From Planctomycetota bacterium (GTDB lineage: Bacteria > Planctomycetota > Planctomycetia > Pirellulales > Pirellulaceae), in contig JAPLNM010000019.1 of NCBI GenBank assembly GCA_026692845.1, positions 1 through 33,432 on the forward strand: a stretch of DNA of 33,432 bases. Reading direction: 5' to 3'. The notes beneath the pieces are model-generated. The model searched no databases, was not told the origin of the DNA, and saw nothing but the letters and a program-made list of their open reading frames with translations. The stretch's first letter is position 1. Each line of letters begins with the position of its first letter. The position numbers and the translations under genes were made by a program. Below are positions 16,546 through 25,689 of this stretch, piece after piece.

Positions 16546-19056
16546 ATGTCAGGCTTGAATAAGGTAGTGGCAATGACCTCGAGGATCTTCGCGCTGGCGA
16601 TTTTGCTGGTGGTTTTTCAAGAGCGTCGGTTGATTGCCCGGCAGGGGCCCGAGGATCCGGCCCCGACGGCCCAGCAGTTGGATTTTTTCGAGTCCAAGAT
16701 TCGTCCTGTGTTGGTTGAGCATTGTTACGAATGCCATTCGTCGGGTGCGACGATCTTGCAAGCGAATCTGAGCCTTGAGACGCGCGAGGGGATATTGCGT
16801 GGCGGGGATTCGGGTCCTGCGGTGGTGGTAGGTAAGCCGCAGGAGAGTTTGCTGATCCAGGTGCTCGGGCAGCAGGAGCCCAAGATGCCACCTGAGGGGC
16901 AGTTGTCCGACGTATTGATCAAGGATCTAGAGCGTTGGATCCAGGATGGGCTTATCGATCCAAGAGTGCTGGAGGATAGCGATTCAGCGGGGCCTAAAAA
17001 GAGTTGGGTAGATCCCGAGTTGGCGCAGAGCCATTGGGCGTTTCAGCCGATTGGCGATACGGCGTTACCTGCCCAGGAGGGCTGGGTCATGCCGAGCGTA
17101 TCGCATAGCAATGCGATCGATGCGTTTGTGCAGGCGAAGCTCAAGGAGAAGGGATGGCAGGCCGATTCGCGAGCCGAAGCATTGGTCTTGTTGCGTCGTG
17201 CGACGTTGGGTGTAACGGGCTTGCCCCCGAGCGAGCAGGACATCGAGACTTTTTTGGCGGATCGGCCTGAAGAGCGTTACGAGCGGCTTGTGGATCGTCT
17301 GTTGGCATCTGCCGATTATGGGGTTCGTTGGGGAAGGCACTGGTTGGACTTGGTGCGGTATGCCAACAGCAATGGTGCGGATGAGAATCACGATATGCCC
17401 AATGCTTGGCGCTATCGCGATTGGGTCATCGACGCGTTGAATGAGGACTTGGGGTTCGATGCGTTTGTCGAGCAACAGATCGCTGGTGATTTGCTGCTTG
17501 AGTCGCACCGAGCGACGCTCGACGAGGAGCATCGAAATCGGCTCATTACGGCGACAGGTTTTTGGGTTTTGGGGCCCAAGATGCTTGCAGAGCAAGACAA
17601 AGAGAAGATGAAGATCGACATTGTCGACGAGCAGATCGATACGTTTTCCAGGACGATGTTGGGAGTGACTTTGGCATGTGCACGGTGCCACGATCACAAG
17701 TTTGATCCGTTTACCCAGCGCGATTACTATTCGATGGCCGGAGTGTTGATGAGCACCCGAACGATGGCCGATCAGGCTTTCGTGAGTCAATGGATGGAGC
17801 GTCCCTTGGAGACAGTCGCAAGGCAGCAGGAGCGAGCAGCGCACCAGAGTCGAGTCGACGAAGCGATTCTTGCGCAGCAGATGCTTGTCAAAAGGTTCCA
17901 TGAGGAGTTGGTTGCGTCCGGCCAATTGGAGAAGCTTCCCGAGGATCCAACGGCTCGTCTGAAAGATGGGCCTTACAGTGATCCGATGAACAAGGAGCTC
18001 GATGGTGCGTTTAAGCAGGTCGAGGACTTGAAAAAGGGGATGCCTGCATTCGACAAGGCGATGGCCGTCGAGGAGCAACAAGCAGTTGAGTTACCGATCC
18101 ACATCCGGGGGAATCACCTCAAGACGACGTCGGAAAAGGTACCCAGGGGAGTTCCTCTGGTCCTGACCAAGGGTGCAGCGATAGGGAGCATCGAAGCGAG
18201 TCAAAGCGGTCGAATGCAGCTTGCGCGTTGGTTGACCGACCGTTCGAATCCTTTGTTTGCGCGAGTCATGGTCAATCGTGTGTGGATGTGGCATTTTGGT
18301 CAACCGCTTGTGGGTTCCCCGTCGAACTTTGGATTCAAGGGGCAACGGCCGACGCATCCTGAGTTGCTCGACGATTTATCGAGGCGTTGGATGGATCATG
18401 GATGGTCGCTCAAGTGGTTGCATCGTGAGATTTTGCTTTCGGCGGCTTATCAGCGAAGTTCGCGTTCGACTTTGTATGAGGTGGAGGATCCTGAGAACGC
18501 GTATCTATGGAGGCAGCACCGCCGGCGCTTGGAGATGGAGCCGATTCGGGATTCGTTGTTGGCCAGTGCCGATCGGATCGATGTTCGCCATGGTCAAGGT
18601 GTCCAAGGGATGGAGGGATCCAGGCGGAGCGTTTACTTGAACATCAATCGAGCTGCTTTGAACGATACGTTTGCGATTTTTGATTATGTGGATCCGGCCA
18701 GCCATATCGAGCAGCGAGCGGTTACGACGGTACCGAGTCAATCGTTGTTTTTCTTGAACAATGAGATTGTATCGAAGTCATCGGAAAAGCTCGGCGAGCA
18801 TTTGGCGAGTCGATCCGAGGACATCCATCAGGTGATACACCTCGCATTTCGGAGGGTTCTCGGTCGGGATCCAACCGTCGAGGAGATCGAGCGTTCGGGG
18901 GCCTTTGTGGTTCGAGCGATGGAGATCTGGGCTGGTCAGATCCAGCCAGCCGAGGGAGTGAGCGAGCAGACGCATCGAGCGTCGATGCGATCGAGGGCTC
19001 TAGGGAGTTTGGTGCATAGTTTGTTTGCGCTGCGCGAATTCATTTGGGTGGAGTAG
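16546..19056 (+). CDS. PSCyt1-DUF1549-DUF1553 exported cytochrome-type protein (second copy)
   Basis: The 836-residue paralogue of the gene at 11893 lacks the LamG insert. A signal peptide (TSRIFALAILLVVFQ) precedes the PSCyt1 haem motif CYECH (60-64). The DUF1549 part includes LLRRATLGVTGLPPSEQDIE and GRHWLDLVRYANS, with a second CxxCH in [14 protein letters not shown]1553 follows (NRVWMWHFGQPLVGSPSNFG, then QRSSRSTLYEVEDPENAYLW). The ATG at 16546 is used; an in-frame ATG at 16573 with AAGG upstream would give a shorter, equally plausible signal peptide. The DUF1501 gene follows 6 bp later, repeating the pair arrangement. Confidence 0.9.
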   Translation: MSGLNKVVAMTSRIFALAILLVVFQERRLIARQGPEDPAPTAQQLDFFESKIRPVLVEHCYECHSSGATILQANLSLETREGILRGGDSGPAVVVGKPQESLLIQVLGQQEPKMPPEGQLSDVLIKDLERWIQDGLIDPRVLEDSDSAGPKKSWVDPELAQSHWAFQPIGDTALPAQEGWVMPSVSHSNAIDAFVQAKLKEKGWQADSRAEALVLLRRATLGVTGLPPSEQDIETFLADRPEERYERLVDRLLASADYGVRWGRHWLDLVRYANSNGADENHDMPNAWRYRDWVIDALNEDLGFDAFVEQQIAGDLLLESHRATLDEEHRNRLITATGFWVLGPKMLAEQDKEKMKIDIVDEQIDTFSRTMLGVTLACARCHDHKFDPFTQRDYYSMAGVLMSTRTMADQAFVSQWMERPLETVARQQERAAHQSRVDEAILAQQMLVKRFHEELVASGQLEKLPEDPTARLKDGPYSDPMNKELDGAFKQVEDLKKGMPAFDKAMAVEEQQAVELPIHIRGNHLKTTSEKVPRGVPLVLTKGAAIGSIEASQSGRMQLARWLTDRSNPLFARVMVNRVWMWHFGQPLVGSPSNFGFKGQRPTHPELLDDLSRRWMDHGWSLKWLHREILLSAAYQRSSRSTLYEVEDPENAYLWRQHRRRLEMEPIRDSLLASADRIDVRHGQGVQGMEGSRRSVYLNINRAALNDTFAIFDYVDPASHIEQRAVTTVPSQSLFFLNNEIVSKSSEKLGEHLASRSEDIHQVIHLAFRRVLGRDPTVEEIERSGAFVVRAMEIWAGQIQPAEGVSEQTHRASMRSRALGSLVHSLFALREFIWVE

Positions 19057-19062
19057 GCATCG

Positions 19063-20457
19063 ATGGATATTGGGAATCGAATGGATCGGCGGAGTTGGTT
19101 GGGCGGGGTATCTCAGGGGCTCGGTGGTCTGGCCTTAGCCGATCTTCTGACCCAGGAGCGCGTCAAGGGATCGGTCGCTCGGGTCGATGAATCCGGGTTG
19201 GATCCTGGTTGTCATTTCCCGCCGAAAGTCAAGCGAGTGATCTTCGTGTTCATGCATGGGGGGCCATCGCATATCGATACGTTTGACTATAAGCCTGAGT
19301 TGATTCGGTTGCATGGTCAGCCTTTGCCGATAGCCAAGCCGAGGATCCAGTTTGCTCAGACGGGGAATTTGCTCAAGAGTCCTTGGGAGTTCAAGCAATA
19401 CGGGCAGACAGGAGCTTGGGTCAGCGATTTGTTTCCGAACGTTGCCAAGCATGTCGATCGTTTGACGTTTATCAAATCGTTGCATGGTTCGAACGAAGCG
19501 CATGGGGGAGCGTTGTTGAAGATCCATACCGGATCCGATACGTTTGTGCGTCCGAGTTTAGGGGCATGGATCAGTTATGGGCTCGGAACGCAGAATGCGA
19601 ACTTGCCGAGTTTCGTGACCATCAATCCGACCTTGGGTCATGGTGGAGTTCGGAATTTTGGGTCGGCATTTTTACCACCGAATCATCAAGGGACCCGCAT
19701 CGCTGTTTCTGGCAAGGAAGCCAAGCTTGAGAATTTGTTACCAAGGCATGGCGACGCATTGCAACGCTTGCAGCTCGATTACGTGCGCGACCTGGAACGC
19801 CATGGGGCAAGCGGCAGTCTGCTCGGAGCGATCGAGGCCAAGGAAAAGACGTATGAGTTGGCTTATCGGATGCAGAGCGAGGCGTTGGGAAGGTTTCAGC
19901 TCGAGAGCGAGACCGCAGAGACGCAGACGCTTTATGGAATCGATGGTGGACCGAGCGATGGGTTTGGTCGGCAGTGTTTATTGGCCCGGAGGTTGAGTGA
20001 GGCGGGGGTTCGATTCGTGCAGGTTTCTCATGCTTATTGGGATCAGCATTCGGAGCTCAAGGAGAAGCATGCGGAGTTGGCAGGTCAGGTCGATCGTCCG
20101 ATAGCCGGCTTGATCGAGGACCTGCACAGGCGTGGGTTATTCAGCGAGACGCTGTTGATTTGGGGGGGCGAGTTCGGGAGGACCCCTACGGCGCAGGGTG
20201 ACAACGGGCGGGATCACAATCCCCATGCGTTTACCTGGTGGATGTGTGGACCTGGGATCAAGCCCGGTTTGACCTGGGGCGCGTCGGACGACTTTGGATT
20301 TTATGCCCAGCAGGACAAGGTGCATGTTCATGATTTGCATGCGACGCTTTTGCATCTGCTGGGGATCGACCACGAGCGATTGACTTTTCGATATGGGGGT
20401 CGGGATTTTCGGCTTACGGATGTGCATGGCCGCGTGGTGCGCGAATTGTTTGCTTGA
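19063..20457 (+). CDS. DUF1501 (sulfatase-like fold) Tat-exported protein (second copy)
   Basis: The 464-residue partner of the second PSCyt1 gene has a twin-arginine leader (MDRRSWLGGVSQGLGGLALA), then PKVKRVIFVFMHGGPSHIDT with the GGPSH turn, [32 protein letters not shown], and the C-terminal [20 protein letters not shown]. It shares the same layout as the 15084 protein, but the two differ clearly in the middle, so they are old rather than recent duplicates. An in-frame ATG at 19081 could start the Tat leader more cleanly. Periplasmic action is inferred, and the substrate is unknown. Confidence 0.9.
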   Translation: MDIGNRMDRRSWLGGVSQGLGGLALADLLTQERVKGSVARVDESGLDPGCHFPPKVKRVIFVFMHGGPSHIDTFDYKPELIRLHGQPLPIAKPRIQFAQTGNLLKSPWEFKQYGQTGAWVSDLFPNVAKHVDRLTFIKSLHGSNEAHGGALLKIHTGSDTFVRPSLGAWISYGLGTQNANLPSFVTINPTLGHGGVRNFGSAFLPPNHQGTRIAVSGKEAKLENLLPRHGDALQRLQLDYVRDLERHGASGSLLGAIEAKEKTYELAYRMQSEALGRFQLESETAETQTLYGIDGGPSDGFGRQCLLARRLSEAGVRFVQVSHAYWDQHSELKEKHAELAGQVDRPIAGLIEDLHRRGLFSETLLIWGGEFGRTPTAQGDNGRDHNPHAFTWWMCGPGIKPGLTWGASDDFGFYAQQDKVHVHDLHATLLHLLGIDHERLTFRYGGRDFRLTDVHGRVVRELFA

Positions 20458-20477
20458 GCGATATGGCTTAGGGCTTG

Positions 20478-20486
20478 TGTTACAAT
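20478..20486 (+). promoter_or_regulatory. Candidate extended -10 promoter of the DUF1080 gene
   Basis: TG-T-TACAAT matches the extended -10 pattern with one mismatch in the hexamer, about 82 bp before the ATG at 20568. No clear -35 is seen at the usual distance. Position between two genes supports it. Confidence 0.35.
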
Positions 20487-20567
20487 CCGAAGGGATCCAG
20501 TTAAAAAGCTACGGGGTCGAAGTATTTTCTGTTGGTTTATTCATGAATCAAAAGGGTGGTGACTCGC

Positions 20568-21563
20568 ATGGACCGAAGACGATTTTTAGCAGTGGGCGCA
20601 GTGGTACCGGTAGTGGCAGGGACCGTAGGCATCTCGGGCGATTTGTTTGCCGTTGAGACCTTTACGAGCATTGCTGCGGCGGGTGATTTGTATCGATTGC
20701 AAGGCGAGTATCTTGGCGTCATCGAGTCGTTGGATGGGACTTGGGGGGCACAAGTGATCGCTACGGGTGAGAAGACCTTGGAAGTGCACTTGTTGCAAGG
20801 CGGCTTGCCGGGCGATGGGTTCAAATCCAAGGAGCCGACTCGGGTGTGCAAGGTCGAGCGCGTCGAGAGCGCGTTGGCCACGGGTAAGGGTAGCGATTAC
20901 AGCGTCAGCCTTGATGGCAAGTCGCTGACGGTCTTGAGTGCTGAGGGAAAGAAGCTCGGGGAGTTGACCAAGGTTTTGCGCGAGAGCAAGACCTTGGGGA
21001 TCGAGCCGCCCAAGGGCGCGCTAGTGTTGTTTGATGGAACCACTGCCGATCGGTTCGAGGGTGGCAAGCTGGTCGACCAGAAGTATTTGGGAGTTGGTTG
21101 CAAGTCCAAGGATACGTTTGGGGATCATCGATTGCATTTGGAGTTCCGGACACCGTTCCAGCCTAGCGATTCGGGACAGGGACGGGGCAATAGCGGCGTG
21201 TACATCCAGGGGCGCTATGAGTTGCAGGTTCTCGATTCGTTCGGGTTGCGCGGCGAGAACAACGAGTGCGGTGGGATTTATCAGATCGCCAGTCCGAGTT
21301 TGAACATGTGTTATCCACCGTTGAGTTGGCAGACTTACGACATCGATTTTAAGTCGGCGAGGTTTGGGTCCGATGGCAAGAAGACCAGCAATGCGCGGGT
21401 GACGATCCGGCACAACGGGGTGGTGATCCATGACGACCTGGAGTTCCCTAGGGGAACCCCTGGTGGGGTCGGCGACGAGGGTCCGCAGGAAGCACCGTTG
21501 TATTTGCAAGACCATTCCAATCCGGTGATGTTCCGAAATATTTGGGTTTCTAAGTCCGAGTGA
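20568..21563 (+). CDS. DUF1080 (3-keto-disaccharide hydrolase-like) exported protein
   Basis: The 331-residue protein starts with a Tat leader (MDRRRFLAVGAVVPVVAGTV). A region of about 100 residues of its own (LYRLQGEYLGVIESLDGTWG) precedes the DUF1080 domain (about 145-330), a beta-jelly-roll fold related to glucanases. The family motifs include LVLFDGTTADRFEGG, the HRLHLEFRTPF strand, GNSGVYIQGRYELQVLDSFG, CGGIYQIASP and WQTYDIDFKSARF. DUF1080 is common in planctomycetes and is associated with 3-keto-sugar or glycan breakdown. The ATG is preferred over GTG at 20556/20559 because the Tat motif then begins at residue 2. AGGGTGG lies upstream. Confidence 0.88.
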   Translation: MDRRRFLAVGAVVPVVAGTVGISGDLFAVETFTSIAAAGDLYRLQGEYLGVIESLDGTWGAQVIATGEKTLEVHLLQGGLPGDGFKSKEPTRVCKVERVESALATGKGSDYSVSLDGKSLTVLSAEGKKLGELTKVLRESKTLGIEPPKGALVLFDGTTADRFEGGKLVDQKYLGVGCKSKDTFGDHRLHLEFRTPFQPSDSGQGRGNSGVYIQGRYELQVLDSFGLRGENNECGGIYQIASPSLNMCYPPLSWQTYDIDFKSARFGSDGKKTSNARVTIRHNGVVIHDDLEFPRGTPGGVGDEGPQEAPLYLQDHSNPVMFRNIWVSKSE

Positions 21564-21697
21564 TTCGCGAGGCGAGCCATCGGCGTTCCATCCCGCGTTT
21601 TCTCTATTGCCCCCAATCTAGCCAATCGGCTATGACCCAACGATGCTCCTTGCGGTTTGGGGAGCCGAATCGGGTGGACGATAGCCGGAGAGATCGC

Positions 21698-23173
21698 ATG
21701 AGAGAATTGGCAGTTGGGATACGAAAAGATTGCCATTGGGTCGTGTTGTTGGCGGTCTTTTCTAGTTGCATTTGCTCGATGCAACCGTTGGTATATGGTC
21801 AAGGCGTCCAGCCGGGCAATCCTGCGGCGTTTGGCAATCCTGGGGCGCTTGGCAATCCTGGGACGCTTGGCAATCCTGGGACGCTTGGAATACCTGCCGG
21901 TGGCGAGGTCGTGCCGAATGTGCCGAGTGTACCGAGCATCGAGGGACTTTCGGCTGGGGGATTGGCAGGTGGGCCTGCGAGGGTCGATGGAGCGGCAGCG
22001 GGAGGAAATCCGCTTGGGGTCAAGGTGCATCAGCGTTTGGAGCTACCGAGCGATGCTGGGCAGTATTGGGTTGAGTATGATTTGAAGCCTTATACGTTGG
22101 CGTTGAAGGGTGTGGATCGTCCGCAGCAAGCGGTGATTGATTGGATTATTCGCGAGACGGGAAGTGATTTGTGGTTTCAAGAGCCCGTGGGGGTACTCAC
22201 GGCGGATCGCTCGACGTTGCGGGTGTATCACAATGCGGGGATGCAGAAGGTCGTTGCGCAGGTTTACGAGCGCTTCGTCAATGGGATCAATGAGCCTCAG
22301 GTATATAATCTCCGGCTCATCACGATCGGAAATCCGAATTGGAGGTCTAAGGCATTGCCGTTGATGCGTTCGGCGAGTGCTCGATCTGCGGGGGTGTCGG
22401 CTTGGTTGATGCCTAAGGAGAATGGAGCGATCGTCATGGCCCAGTTGCGTCAGCGACAGGATGTACGCGAGATGCAATCGCTTGATTTAAGGATGGTGCA
22501 GGGTCAGACGCAGGTGATCGAGCAGATGCGTCCGAGGAATTACTTGCGCGAGTATGTTCCGAACACGACGTCGGCTTGGCCTCCGTTGTCGCCGACCTAC
22601 GGTGAGATTCAGGAGGGATATCGGATGGTATTTAGTCCGTTGTTGAGTCTCGATGGAAGCACGATGGACATGATGCTCAAGTGCGAGGTAGATCAAGTTG
22701 AGAAGATGAATGCCGTGGCGTTGGAGGTTCCCGGCGCGGGGGGGGCTTATCAGGTCGAGGTGCCACAGATGCTATCGTGGAAGATGTCCGAGCGGTTCAA
22801 GTGGCCGACGGATCATTTGTTGATCTTGTCGTGTGGTGTGGTAGCGCCGCCGGTGGTCAATGCGCAAAACACGTTGCTCACGGGAGGGGCGAGTGGATTG
22901 TTTGGGATCAATCGGATCCTTCCTGATTTGTCGTTTCAGAAGCAGGATGCGATTTTGGTTGTCGAGTATCGCGGATCGGCATCGACGCAGTTGGTTCCTG
23001 GAGCGATGGTCAACGGTGGTGCTAATGGTGGAGTCAACGGAGTCGGTGGAGTCGGTGCTGCCAATGGAGTCGGTGGCGTTGGTGGAGTCGGTTTGCCTGC
23101 TGGGTCTGGAGGTGGGCCTGGGGTGATAGTACCTGGGGTCGCCGGTGGCAACAGTCTTCGGGGTCGATACTGA
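21698..23173 (+). CDS. Exported secretin-like protein with low-complexity ends
   Basis: The 491-residue product has a signal peptide (residues 1-35, WVVLLAVFSSCICSMQPLVY) and a GNPG-rich N-terminal region. The C-terminus is Gly/Val/Asn-rich (NGGANGGVNGVGGVG). Between them, NLRLITIGNPNW, ARSAGVSAWLMPK, a YGEIQEGYRMVFSPLLSLDG stretch and the final LSCGVVAPP strand look like the beta-domain of secretins (GspD/PilQ family), but the ring-forming motifs are weak. It could be an outer-membrane or surface protein. GGAGAG lies 7 bp before the ATG, which decides this start over a GTG at 21560. The glycosyltransferase-like gene follows after 9 bp. Confidence 0.6.
   Translation: MRELAVGIRKDCHWVVLLAVFSSCICSMQPLVYGQGVQPGNPAAFGNPGALGNPGTLGNPGTLGIPAGGEVVPNVPSVPSIEGLSAGGLAGGPARVDGAAAGGNPLGVKVHQRLELPSDAGQYWVEYDLKPYTLALKGVDRPQQAVIDWIIRETGSDLWFQEPVGVLTADRSTLRVYHNAGMQKVVAQVYERFVNGINEPQVYNLRLITIGNPNWRSKALPLMRSASARSAGVSAWLMPKENGAIVMAQLRQRQDVREMQSLDLRMVQGQTQVIEQMRPRNYLREYVPNTTSAWPPLSPTYGEIQEGYRMVFSPLLSLDGSTMDMMLKCEVDQVEKMNAVALEVPGAGGAYQVEVPQMLSWKMSERFKWPTDHLLILSCGVVAPPVVNAQNTLLTGGASGLFGINRILPDLSFQKQDAILVVEYRGSASTQLVPGAMVNGGANGGVNGVGGVGAANGVGGVGGVGLPAGSGGGPGVIVPGVAGGNSLRGRY
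21815..21886 (+). repeat. 18-bp in-frame tandem repeat in the secretin-like gene
   Basis: Four units of 18 bp (consensus GGCAATCCTGGGACGCTT) encode the hexapeptide GNPGTL/GNPGAL. The last two units are identical and the earlier two differ by a few bases, so recent unit gain is likely. The copy number may vary between strains. Confidence 0.85.
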
Positions 23174-23182
23174 TCGGGCGAG

Positions 23183-24604
23183 GTGGTTTTGCAGGCAACA
23201 GCAGTTCGGTCCGCAACTGAGATCAGCTCGAGCGTTGGATCTCGGTGGAAATGGCTTGTTTTTGCTGCGTTGGTCCTGTTTTCTGTCAACGGTTGTTGGC
23301 TAGTTGGTTTTCGTGGTCTTTACGATCCACCGCTGGCCCATGGGGATGGGCCGGATTACGAGTCGATCGCCTACAGTCTTTCGGTGGGTGCTGGCTATAG
23401 GTTTGCTTGGCAGGATCCGCAGTGGCAATCGGTGTACCGAGCGTCTCGCGAGGCGTCGGCTTATGGTCAGTTCGAGAGGCCGGATAGGGAGGGTCCAACG
23501 ACGTCGCGTCCCCCTGGTCTGCCTTGGTTGATCCATTGGGTATATCGGTGTGTGCCTCGTGGACCGATGGCCTTTGCGTTGGTGCGATGCTTGTCGGTGG
23601 TGGCCTTGAGCATTGCCGGTCTTATGGCTGTGGGTTTTGCGTGGAGTTGGAGTCAGGCCCAGGGATCGGTTTCTTTATCGGCATTTGCTGCGATGGTCGC
23701 TTTGAGCGTTGCGAGTTTGGATCGGACGATCAAGACCTATGTGGAGGATTTCCTGACGGAGCCATGGGCGCTGCTTGCGTTGATGGCGATGTTATGGAGT
23801 TTGATGCGGTGGGCACAGTGGAAGGGACCGTTGCGAGATTCGTTGCGTTGGTTGGTGCTTGGGGGTGTTTTTTTTGGGGTGATGTTATTGTTTCGGTCGT
23901 TGTTTATTTTTTGGTTGCCGGTGCTCGTCGCAGGGATCCTCCTGGCAGGATGGGATCCGAGCGCGGGGGGTATTCGGCGAGGATTGCTGTCTGCGTTTTT
24001 GTTTTTGGCGGTGGTGTGTTTGGTATCGGGTCCGTGGTGGGTCCGGAACTGCGAGGTTACAGGGCGTTGGATGCCGATGGGAGCGCAGGGTGCTGCGAGT
24101 TTGAGGGGTGGCTATAGCGACGAGGCATTGGCTGACTGGGGGAATTGGCATGCCGAGGCGGAGATAGCGATGCAACGGAAGTTGGATCAAGTAGAAGGGG
24201 ATTCGGGATGGACCGCAGCGAAGCGCGAGGTCGCGTTGGCGGATTTAGCGATGTTGGAGATACGATCGTGGGTTCGGGAGCATGTTTGGGAGTTGCCTAA
24301 GCTTGGTGCGATGCGATTGGTATCGCATTGGGGGCCTTGGAGGATCGATCATTTGATTTGGAAGTTCATGGCGTGTGTGGGATGGATGGTTGTGTATCGT
24401 CAGAACGCTCCGGGGGGTGTGGTTTTAGCTAGCATCTTTTTGGCAGATGCGTTGACGACGGTGGTTTTGTATGAGACTGGGGGGCGTTTTTTGATACCTT
24501 TGCATGGTCTTTTGTATGCGTTGGCTGGGGTTGGGGTTGCATGGGTCTATCGATCGATACGCCTGTGGAGGTGGTGGCAGGTTGTCTTGCATTCGCGTGG
24601 GTAG
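23183..24604 (+). CDS. GT-C type membrane glycosyltransferase-like protein (GT39/ArnT family)
   Basis: The 473-residue integral membrane protein has about nine to ten hydrophobic segments (WLVFAALVLFSVNGCWLVGF, ALVRCLSVVALSIAGLMAVG, LLALMAMLWSLM, and others to the C-terminus). The N-terminal loop has AHGDGPDYESIAYSLSVGAG, where the acidic pair resembles the catalytic Asp of GT-C enzymes using polyprenyl-phosphate sugars, and TSRPPGLPWLIHW is the typical next motif. It probably adds a sugar to a lipid or protein on the outer face of the membrane. The acceptor is unknown. The GTG at 23183 has weak upstream support, so the start may be a few codons off. Confidence 0.7.
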   Translation: MVLQATAVRSATEISSSVGSRWKWLVFAALVLFSVNGCWLVGFRGLYDPPLAHGDGPDYESIAYSLSVGAGYRFAWQDPQWQSVYRASREASAYGQFERPDREGPTTSRPPGLPWLIHWVYRCVPRGPMAFALVRCLSVVALSIAGLMAVGFAWSWSQAQGSVSLSAFAAMVALSVASLDRTIKTYVEDFLTEPWALLALMAMLWSLMRWAQWKGPLRDSLRWLVLGGVFFGVMLLFRSLFIFWLPVLVAGILLAGWDPSAGGIRRGLLSAFLFLAVVCLVSGPWWVRNCEVTGRWMPMGAQGAASLRGGYSDEALADWGNWHAEAEIAMQRKLDQVEGDSGWTAAKREVALADLAMLEIRSWVREHVWELPKLGAMRLVSHWGPWRIDHLIWKFMACVGWMVVYRQNAPGGVVLASIFLADALTTVVLYETGGRFLIPLHGLLYALAGVGVAWVYRSIRLWRWWQVVLHSRG

Positions 24605-24655
24605 ATCCTGTACACCCAGTGCATGAATTCGATTCGACGAAGGCAAGGCGATGGA

Positions 24656-25675
24656 ATGAATGCGAGCGGCTTAGCATCGCTATGGATCGGTGTGCGGGGT
24701 TGCCTACGAGCCATTGGCTTGGGTGTTTTTGTGCTGAGTGTGGTGTTTTTCGGTGGGTTGGCTATTTCGGCCCAGGAAGTTGGAGCCAGTGGAGTTGGAG
24801 CCAGTGGAGTTGGAGCCAGTGGAGTTGTTGAGTCTCGCCTTGGCAGGTCTCTTTCCCAGAGGTCGGCAGTGCAGCGTGAGCCCGAGGTGGTCAAGCCGAC
24901 GGCGCAGCCGATATTACCTGAGACCTTAGAACGCTTGTCCAAGAGTGCTAGCAAGACGTCTGATGGTCGATGGTTGCAGGGAGTCGAGCAGTGGGTGGGT
25001 CCGAAGGGTCTATCGCAAACGATCCAGACGCTGCTGTTGTTGACTTTGCTCAGTGCGGCGCCTGCGGCGTTGTTGATGACGACGTGCTATGTGCGGGTGG
25101 TTATTGTCTTGGGGGTATTGAAGCAGGCCTTAGGAAATCAGCAGTTGCCACCGTCGCAGGTGCTCAGTGGTATATCGCTTTTCATCACGTTGTTTGTGAT
25201 GAGTCCGGTGTGGAAGCAGGTGTATGACGATTCGATAGTGCCTTATACGGCCCCTGAGAGTACGATGCGAGCCGATGAGGCTTGGGACCGTGGCATAGCG
25301 CCGGTGCATCGGTTTATGGCAAGGCAGATAGCCATGGCGGGCAATTACGAGGATGTGCATTTGTTTTATAGCAGGTATGCACCGGAATCGACACCGCCGG
25401 ATGATTTTCAAAGTGTCCCGTTGATCGTCTTGTTGCCGGCTTACATGCTCAGTGAGCTCAAGACAGCATTTTTGATGGGTTTTCAGATTTACTTGCCGTT
25501 TTTGGTGTTGGACTTGGTGATTGCGGCGGTGATCTCCGCGATGGGCATGACGCAGTTATCGCCCGCGATGGTTTCGATTCCGTTCAAGCTATTGTTATTT
25601 GTCTTGGTGGATGGATGGCGTTTGGTGGTACAGATGCTGCTCGATAGTTTCGGTTCGATCGGCTCGATGGTTTAG
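24656..25675 (+). CDS. fliP: Flagellar export-gate protein FliP
   Basis: FliP, with FliQ and FliR, forms the export gate of the flagellar type III apparatus. The 339-residue protein has a hydrophobic leader, then an unusual periplasmic extension of about 90 residues containing VGASG repeats. The FliP core starts near LSQTIQTLLLLTLLSAAPAA. It includes LMTTCYVRVVIVLGVLKQAL, GNQQLPPSQVLSGISLFITL, PAYMLSELKTAFLMGFQIYL and PFLVLDLVIAAVISAMGMTQ, all matching the family. The E. coli protein is 245 residues. ATG 24656 has AAGG just upstream; ATG 24623 is an in-frame alternative without one. fliQ follows after 14 bp. Confidence 0.95.
   Translation: MNASGLASLWIGVRGCLRAIGLGVFVLSVVFFGGLAISAQEVGASGVGASGVGASGVVESRLGRSLSQRSAVQREPEVVKPTAQPILPETLERLSKSASKTSDGRWLQGVEQWVGPKGLSQTIQTLLLLTLLSAAPAALLMTTCYVRVVIVLGVLKQALGNQQLPPSQVLSGISLFITLFVMSPVWKQVYDDSIVPYTAPESTMRADEAWDRGIAPVHRFMARQIAMAGNYEDVHLFYSRYAPESTPPDDFQSVPLIVLLPAYMLSELKTAFLMGFQIYLPFLVLDLVIAAVISAMGMTQLSPAMVSIPFKLLLFVLVDGWRLVVQMLLDSFGSIGSMV
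24781..24825 (+). repeat. 15-bp in-frame tandem repeat in fliP
   Basis: Three perfect copies of TGGAGCCAGTGGAGT encode VGASG three times in the N-terminal extension of FliP. Perfect copies imply recent expansion in a tolerant, probably disordered segment. Confidence 0.9.
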
Positions 25676-25689
25676 CAGGGGCGTCAATC

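Noticed and set aside
17065-18081. A 338-codon minus-strand open frame inside the second PSCyt1 gene
   Set aside because: The plus-strand gene matches a known domain set throughout, so the reverse frame is a by-product of its codon use.
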